NCBI GenBank assembly: GCA_944324375.1
Contig: CALUWB010000003.1
Span: 1-55,294 of the forward strand
From: Candidatus Gastranaerophilales bacterium
Lineage (GTDB): Bacteria > Cyanobacteriota > Vampirovibrionia > Gastranaerophilales > Gastranaerophilaceae
Length of the DNA stretch: 55,294 nucleotides
Direction: 5' to 3'
The position numbers were made by a program, and so were the translations under genes. Positions 50,801-55,294 of the stretch are shown piece by piece. How positions within the stretch are numbered: position 1 is the stretch's first letter; each line of letters opens with the position of its first letter. The notes beneath the pieces are model-generated. The model worked only from the letters and a program-made list of their open reading frames with translations, ran no database searches and was not told the DNA's origin.

Positions 50801-52234
50801 AGGTTAAACAAATTCCAATATAGTAAATTACTTTCATCACAAAATAACAGACAATATTTGTTCCCTCTATTAACTGTTAAGGGTGGAATAACCTATTATA
50901 ATAATAATTTTTATAAATTTGATAATCTCACAATAAAAACACAAGCTCCTACAGATGCAAGAATTTTCAACGTTGTATTTAGAAAACCTACTATTAAACA
51001 TGGTCAATTCACATCTGATTTAAGAATTAATGGAAAATCTACATCTCCAAAAATTCTTGGTGATTTAGTAATTAATGGTATGGATATGCCATTTTTAAAC
51101 ACAAATATAAAAGATTTATCCCTACATTTTAATGACAATGACATCTACATCCAATCAAAAGGAGAAGTAATGTCAAATAATGTTGTAATGAATGCTGTTG
51201 TTAAAAACAAATTTGCATCAGAATATATAATTAAAAAAGCAGATATTGCACTTAAACATCTTGATATGAATTCATTAATTACTGAATTAAAACAATTGGA
51301 ATTAAGAACTTTTAATGAAAATCAACCAAAAGTTAACACAGGATATAATCCTAATGTAATGAATTCCCTTATTATAAATAACTTAACTGTTAAAGCAGAT
51401 AGTGTAGTAATCAAAAATATCAAAGCAAATAATCTTAAAGCAGAATGTTCATTAAATGAAAAAATGCAATTTGCAGTAAAAAAATTCAGTTTTGATATTG
51501 CTGATGGAGAAGTAACAGGAGGAATAAATCTTAATTTATTAAATAATATATTAAGATTAAAAATAAATGCAGATAGCGTAAATGCAAATGATATCTTAAC
51601 TGCTGTTTTTGATGTTCCAAACCAAATTTTCGGTAAACTTACAGGAACTATTGAAATTATGACAAATGTTTCTAATGATATAACAAGTAAAGAAACATTA
51701 TCAGGGAAGGCAACATTTACAGTAAAAGATGGTAGAATGCCGAAACTTGGTTCATTAGAATATTTATTAAAAGCTGGTAACACTTTAAAAAGTGGGATTA
51801 CAGGAATTACAATGAATAGTATTATTGACCTTATTACCCCACTTAAAACAGGTGAATTCTCTAGCATAAACGGTAATATGATAATTAAGCAAGGTATAGT
51901 AGAAAATATCGAAATTAATTCTATTAGCAAAGATTTGAATTTGTTTATTAAAGGTAAATACAATTTAGTAACAGAAATTGCTGATATGAAGGTATTAGGT
52001 CAATTATCAAGAAAAGTTTCAACAATTTTCGGAACAGTTGGAAATATTTCTATTAATTCAATTTTCAATAAAATTCCGGGGGTAAATTTGGATGAGAATA
52101 GTCAATTGATAAATGAATTAAACAGAATACCAGGGATAGAATTATCAAACAAAGCATATAGAAAATTTGTTGTAGAAATCTATGGCGACCCTAATTCAGA
52201 TAACAACGTTAAGAGCTTCAAATGGATTAACTAG
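47861..52234 (+). CDS. large AsmA/TamB-like envelope protein
   Basis: 1457 aa. One N-terminal membrane helix (YLKYIILFLILYLVWAIG), then a long series of repeated beta-strand units rich in Asn/Ile/Lys, and a C-terminal AsmA-like module: GKATFTVKDGRMPKLGSLEY, EFSSINGNMIIKQGIVENIE, DMKVLGQLSRKVSTIFGTVG. This is the YhdP/TamB/AsmA type, thought to form a hydrophobic groove spanning the periplasm for phospholipid transport. It therefore implies an outer membrane. It stands alone with a promoter (TATAAT about 14 nt before the ATG). The repeat-rich sequence has few Cys. Confidence 0.85.
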   Translation: MIKKYLKYIILFLILYLVWAIGLPQLFKVNIGNIESIIEKQSGYKVDLVEPVLNTWFPPHLKIKAERVEVLNKDKSKALFIENPYLNIKILPLLIGRCHIRMVEASNIESNFVLAGNQLYLGDYLIDFAKQNNINAKVDRIKIGKYKISLFDKNSNMPAKLIGQNLYYKETRNYIISSSENNLVLGNNTSNANFDIKIPKHRFIKGAKVNLNIDNLRIKSFENLIKLFLKDEILAIDGVINIKSDNSNLDAIFDNLRIITKDKGKTIIFPKKFVIDTDFLLKSNDLIIHSCKAYGGNIHSEVSGEIRKFTTLKPIFNLHIKMDKSDVREIANMLPPVVVPTFNVYRLKMYPFYGFAKADMKVKGAFPEPTMDGYVDISEAYLIKPIPNAKKANININFIEKHMELDVVVPAGNNQTVYVTGRINDYGDYRADLRIRSSKSVDLATAEFVLNPLHEVLRFLIGPVPIMQVTGKGNINIRVIGSKKNPHIWGDFNFMNANASFNDVKHLVLKNATGKLSFNDRTAHFVNNTGTVNNQPFKVDGVCSLFGDIDFNVIGNNQPLNVLLATIKDSPMLEPIRTIVPDIKNAKGNIDLKLNLTGKLPDINYIKLNENLFAKGEIRLKDNSMLLNGLPIKRVRGLIKFNNLDLEVNLNNILDDFSKINITGEIKKGIANIVASSNRMNLREFTKDIFNELDDCYVQFNAEYQGRIDKIELDKIKCKGHVIKNNKPIKNIKILTGDLELNNSRLKLKNVYGFVKHNPFNVNLTVNNISEDLRKIKIDSDLNIKNFDLSSLNYFTSSSLIPKEIKLELRKLKILTGNSDITAKIRNNRVNANLDLKNINAIYIYKKPIPIRLIHGQIVIKNNRIFINKMNYLVDEMPVLIYGNISQVLSNPRLNIHINSKLSQKTFDKYWNEDNIYPIKVKGDILLGSLITGTLDKINTRLDLKLEENSNIYYMGATVGDIENPITVNTDFDIIGKNLIRLNKFQYSKLLSSQNNRQYLFPLLTVKGGITYYNNNFYKFDNLTIKTQAPTDARIFNVVFRKPTIKHGQFTSDLRINGKSTSPKILGDLVINGMDMPFLNTNIKDLSLHFNDNDIYIQSKGEVMSNNVVMNAVVKNKFASEYIIKKADIALKHLDMNSLITELKQLELRTFNENQPKVNTGYNPNVMNSLIINNLTVKADSVVIKNIKANNLKAECSLNEKMQFAVKKFSFDIADGEVTGGINLNLLNNILRLKINADSVNANDILTAVFDVPNQIFGKLTGTIEIMTNVSNDITSKETLSGKATFTVKDGRMPKLGSLEYLLKAGNTLKSGITGITMNSIIDLITPLKTGEFSSINGNMIIKQGIVENIEINSISKDLNLFIKGKYNLVTEIADMKVLGQLSRKVSTIFGTVGNISINSIFNKIPGVNLDENSQLINELNRIPGIELSNKAYRKFVVEIYGDPNSDNNVKSFKWIN

Positions 52235-52240
52235 AGGTTA

Positions 52241-52304
52241 GGGGTAAATATAATTAAGTCATTACGAGGAATAAAAGTTTTTATTGTTCCGAAGTAATCT
52301 GATA
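52241..52304. repeat. GGGGTAAATA word plus dispersed palindromic repeat, copy B
   Basis: GGGGTAAATATA (52241-52252) starts 6 bp after the stop codon. Then 52260-52304, CATTACGAGGAATAAAAG followed by TTTTTATTGTTCCGAAGTAA, folds into one long hairpin and matches copy A at 42130-42174. The gap to 52444 otherwise holds the agcS promoter (TATAAT 52403-52408). Confidence 0.65.
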
Positions 52305-52444
52305 TAATTAGGGTTTTATTTTTCGACTTCTTTGTCACTTTTTCACTTAGTCACCTAGCCCTTAACATATAAAGATTTGGTTAAGGTTTTTCATGTTTCT
52401 GATATAATTGAATAGTTAACGAGAAAAGAGAAGAAAGCGAGAAG

Positions 52445-53953
52445 ATGAAAAAACTATTATTTATTTTATCAGTACTACTTTTAAACGTTCAACAAGTTTT
52501 TGCTATGAACGTTGACCAATTTATGGATGAAAAACTTGCACCTATATCAGATGCAATTGCAGATTTAATATTTTTCCCTATTCCGATATGTGGTTCAAAA
52601 GTACCTGCAATTATTTTTTGGATACTTATTGCAGGAATATTTTTCACCATATACTTCAAAGGTGTAGCTGTATGGGGATTAAAGTCAGCTATCGATATTG
52701 TTATGAAGCCTGCTGAAAAACATCATAGCAATTTTGGTGAAGTATCTTCATTCCAAGCATTAGCTACTGCTTTATCAGGTACAATTGGTATTGGTAGTAT
52801 TGCAGGTGTTGCGATTTCCATTTCAATAGGTGGACCTGGAGCTGCATTCTGGATCTTCTTTGGCGCAATCTTAGGAATGTCTATTAAATTTATCGAAGCG
52901 ACATTAGCTGTTAAATATAGAAAATTTAACCTTGATGGTTCTGTATCAGGAGGACCGATGCATTATATTGCACACGGTCTAACAAGAAAAAAATTACGTT
53001 GGTTAGGACAACCCCTATCTGTAATATTTGCAATACTCTGTATTGGTGGTGGTATAACTGGTGGAAACATGATTCAAATCAACCAATCAGCTCACCAATT
53101 AGTATTTATTACAGGTGGTGCAAATAGTTTCTTACACGGATATACTTGGATATTTGGATTAATCGTTGCTATATTAATCGGTTTAGTTATTGTAGGTGGT
53201 ATAAAGAGCATAGCTAAAATTACATCAGTCCTTGTTCCTACAATGTGTATTATGTACATTGTGTCAGGTTTTATTGTTATATTTGCTAATTTAACAAATA
53301 TTCCTAGTGCTATAATGTTAATCTTAAAAGAAGCATTCCACCCAACAGCTGTTGCAGGTGGAGTATTCGGAACTATCATTATTGGTCTAAGAAGATCTGT
53401 TCAATCAAACGAAGCTGGAACTGGTGCTGCTGCAATTGTTTATGCAACTGCGCAAACTAAAGAACCTGTTTCTCAAGGTTTTGTTGCTTTATTAGAAACG
53501 TTATTAACTGGTTTCTTATGCTTGTTCACATCTTTTGCAATTGTGTTCTCTGGAGCTTGCACTGCTGCTACAAAAGAAATTTCAGGAATTGAACTTGCAT
53601 CTAACGCATTCCAATCTGTTATTCCGTTCTTCCCATATATTTTATCAATTATCGCAATTATGTTTGCTTTATCTACATTGATTTCTTGGGCATACTATGG
53701 ACAAAAAGCTTGGACTTTCTTATTAGGTGAAGGTAAGAAAAGAGTTTTAACTTTCAATATTTTATATTGTGTATTTATAGTTATCGGTTCTGCTATGAAT
53801 GTTCGCTCAGTTATCGAAATCACTGACGCTATGATGATGGCAATGTCTATTCCAAACATTATTACATTGTATCTTCTAGCTCCTGAAATCAAAAAAGATA
53901 TGAAAGCATACTGCGAAGCACATAATATCAGAATAGGAAAATGGAAAGTTTAA
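52445..53953 (+). CDS. sodium:alanine/glycine symporter (AgcS family)
   Basis: 502 aa. An N-terminal signal-like segment, then about ten membrane helices. AgcS hallmarks: QALATALSGTIGIGSIAGVA, GGPGAAFWIFFGAILGMSIKF, LAVKYRKFNLDGSVSGGPMH, RSVQSNEAGTGAAAIVYATA. It imports small amino acids with Na+. GAGAAAAGAGAAGAAAGCGAGAAG upstream gives a purine-rich ribosome site. Confidence 0.94.
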   Translation: MKKLLFILSVLLLNVQQVFAMNVDQFMDEKLAPISDAIADLIFFPIPICGSKVPAIIFWILIAGIFFTIYFKGVAVWGLKSAIDIVMKPAEKHHSNFGEVSSFQALATALSGTIGIGSIAGVAISISIGGPGAAFWIFFGAILGMSIKFIEATLAVKYRKFNLDGSVSGGPMHYIAHGLTRKKLRWLGQPLSVIFAILCIGGGITGGNMIQINQSAHQLVFITGGANSFLHGYTWIFGLIVAILIGLVIVGGIKSIAKITSVLVPTMCIMYIVSGFIVIFANLTNIPSAIMLILKEAFHPTAVAGGVFGTIIIGLRRSVQSNEAGTGAAAIVYATAQTKEPVSQGFVALLETLLTGFLCLFTSFAIVFSGACTAATKEISGIELASNAFQSVIPFFPYILSIIAIMFALSTLISWAYYGQKAWTFLLGEGKKRVLTFNILYCVFIVIGSAMNVRSVIEITDAMMMAMSIPNIITLYLLAPEIKKDMKAYCEAHNIRIGKWKV

Positions 53954-53963
53954 ATTTAAATAT

Positions 53964-55294
53964 ATGAAAGAACATATTAAAAAATTACTTACTCAAAAAG
54001 AAAATTATCATCTAGAATTTAAAAAAGCATCTTTTGCTATTCCAGATGATGTTTACGAAACAGTATGTGCTTTTTTAAATTCTGATGGTGGAGAAATACT
54101 ACTTGGTGTAAATGATGATGGAAATATTGAAGGTATTATTGAAAATGAAGTCGAAAATATGAAAAATAACTTCATTACAACTATTAATAATGGAACTAAA
54201 ATTTCTCCTAGCATCGTTTGTAATATTAAAGATATTAAAATAAATGATAAAATAATTTTATATATTCCAATAGAACGTAGTTCTCAAGTTCATCGATGTA
54301 ATAACAAAATATTTATTAGACAAGAATCTTTGGATTTAAACAAAACTAATGATAATGAAACAATTACTAGATTATACTTAAATAAAAGTATAGCATTTTC
54401 TGAAAATACAATATACCCAGGAATAAAATATGAGGATTTGAGAGAAGATTTAATCGAAAAAGCTAAACAAATTGCTATTAAAAGAAATCCTAGTCATATA
54501 TGGAAAGATTTAGATTATAAAAGCATTCTTAAAAAATCTTCTTTATATATAAAAGATTATACAACTCAAAAAGAAGGCTATACCCTTGCTGCTGTTTTAC
54601 TATTTGGAAGTGAAGATTTAATACAAAGCATATTACCTTCATATAGAATAGACTTAATAAAACGAACAACTGGTAATTCTAGGTATGATGATAGAATTGA
54701 TTTAAGAAAAAACTTAATTGAATCATATGATGAAATACTTGATTTTATTAATAAATATCTGCCAAATCCTTTCTTTCTTGAAGGATCTTCAAGAATTAAT
54801 TTGAGAGATATTATTTTCCGTGAAATTGTTGCCAATATGCTAGTTCATAAAGAATATTTAGGAAAAGAACCAACAAGATTAATAATAGAAAAAGATAGAA
54901 TTATTACAGAAAATAGTAATAGACCACATTTTAAAAGGATAATAAATGTTGAAAAATTAACTCCTTATCCTAAAAATCCTAACATTTCTAAAATATTTAG
55001 ACAATTAGGAAGAGTTGAAGAATTAGGTTCTGGTGTCGAAAATTTATTAAAATATTCAAAAGCATATTTTGGTTATATGCCATCTATTGAAGATGGCGAT
55101 ATTTTTAAATTTAATGTAGAACATAATTTTTTCTCTATTGTGAAAATTAATAAAAATAAAAAAACTACTAAACAGAAAATAAAAAAATTAGATTTATTTT
55201 CTGAAACAAACACCCCTCAAGCTGAAACGAATACCCCCCAAGCTAAAACAAACACCCCTCAACCTGAAACACAAAAACCACAAACAAAAAAAAA
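53964..55294 (+). CDS. AlbA_2/Schlafen-type putative DNA-binding/regulatory protein (3' truncated)
   Basis: At least 443 codons; open through the right edge, so no stop is seen. Residues 1-110 form the AlbA_2 domain: KENYHLEFKKASFAIPDDV, CAFLNSDGGEILLGVNDDG (GGxxxxGV motif). Residues 120-400 hold a RecG-C/HATPase-like part with the LxxIIFREIVANMLVHKEY helix and RQLGRVEELGSGVENLLKY, as in divergent AAA-4 'ATP-binding' regulators. From about residue 405 a Lys-rich linker leads to heptapeptide repeats. Such proteins are often near defence or mobile loci. No ribosome site; starts 10 bp after agcS. Confidence 0.82.
   Translation, partial: MKEHIKKLLTQKENYHLEFKKASFAIPDDVYETVCAFLNSDGGEILLGVNDDGNIEGIIENEVENMKNNFITTINNGTKISPSIVCNIKDIKINDKIILYIPIERSSQVHRCNNKIFIRQESLDLNKTNDNETITRLYLNKSIAFSENTIYPGIKYEDLREDLIEKAKQIAIKRNPSHIWKDLDYKSILKKSSLYIKDYTTQKEGYTLAAVLLFGSEDLIQSILPSYRIDLIKRTTGNSRYDDRIDLRKNLIESYDEILDFINKYLPNPFFLEGSSRINLRDIIFREIVANMLVHKEYLGKEPTRLIIEKDRIITENSNRPHFKRIINVEKLTPYPKNPNISKIFRQLGRVEELGSGVENLLKYSKAYFGYMPSIEDGDIFKFNVEHNFFSIVKINKNKKTTKQKIKKLDLFSETNTPQAETNTPQAKTNTPQPETQKPQTKK
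55203..55265 (+). repeat. three tandem 21-bp repeats encoding ETNTPQA
   Basis: Units at 55203-55223, 55224-55244 and 55245-55265 share GAAACAAACACCCCTCAAGC with few changes; a fourth, decayed unit follows. They encode a Thr/Pro/Gln linker in the AlbA_2 gene and are prone to slippage. Confidence 0.85.

Noticed and set aside
50000-52234. Long minus-strand frames in the AsmA-like gene (for example 51322-51963)
   Set aside because: Antisense shadows of a repeat-rich coding region with no start signals.
1-55294. tRNA, rRNA, tmRNA, insertion sequences and transposase genes
   Set aside because: I looked for T-loop words, rRNA segments and transposase motifs and saw none.

Overview
The window is a 55.3 kb stretch of a very AT-rich bacterial chromosome. 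The gene content points to a diderm, host-associated or anaerobic organism: an AsmA/TamB-type envelope protein, a lipoprotein-type peptide-binding protein, SpmA/SpmB, a short HPF, AnmK, AgcS and an iron-containing alcohol dehydrogenase. The mix and the many promoters placed directly on start codons would fit a gut Melainabacteria/Gastranaerophilales-type genome. That placement is an inference from style; there is no rRNA or marker gene here to prove it.

Layout. 1-7043: the end of a surface-polysaccharide cluster (DegT/DnrJ aminotransferase, DUF1796 protein, three glycosyltransferases, UDP-glucose dehydrogenase, NAD-dependent epimerase). 7044-7861: a non-coding stretch with a possible minus-strand sRNA and a structured leader in front of the cobalamin adenosyltransferase. 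8494-12597: a PilZ protein, a small conserved-looking protein, a MotA/TolQ-like plus MotB/OmpA-like pair and a PFL/UPF0210 protein. 12744-14828: SpmA/SpmB, a zinc-ribbon protein and a divergent HTH gene pair with palindromic operators. 14833-15766: three consecutive small-peptide cassettes. 16015-17882: def-fmt-aroH. 17885-18150: a fourth peptide cassette, on the minus strand. 18196-22569: response regulator, anmK, dCMP deaminase, CHAP protein, LuxR-type HTH, rnpA and a hypothetical. 22686-24300: a 51-aa gene, a HepT/MntA-like toxin-antitoxin pair, palindromic repeats and an Fst-like small-peptide/antisense locus. 24378-31882: rmlA, GtrA, histidine kinase, PurD-like protein, alcohol dehydrogenase, TPR protein and MgtC. 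31904-35783: a peptide ABC transporter (binding protein and two permeases, no ATPases). 36166-41299: trpS, lytic transglycosylase, DUF3800 and hypotheticals. 41455-42044: two more peptide cassettes. 42214-53953: nitroreductase, hpf, a GNAT-like protein, a HEPN-like protein preceded by a structured RNA, small regulators, a hexapeptide acetyltransferase, a 1457-aa AsmA-like protein and AgcS. 53964-55294: an AlbA_2/Schlafen-type protein that runs off the end.

The most interesting content is the set of six short cassettes at 14.8, 15.2, 15.6, 18.0 (minus strand), 41.5 and 41.8 kb. Each has an upstream AGGGTA-type leader box (in most under a recognisable promoter), a leader able to hide its Shine-Dalgarno sequence, a 23-32 aa hydrophobic or amphipathic peptide, a second copy or partial copy of the box, a strong hairpin, and a near-consensus promoter pointing back from downstream. 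This is the layout of a par/Fst-like type I toxin-antitoxin system, but I do not recognise the family. A seventh locus at 24.1 kb has the same logic with different sequence. A second candidate system is a ~100-nt structured RNA with its own terminator directly upstream of a HEPN-like protein at 45 kb, the layout of RNA-antitoxin/HEPN-toxin modules. A recurring property of the window is -10 hexamers lying 6-10 nt before start codons, which implies many leaderless mRNAs.
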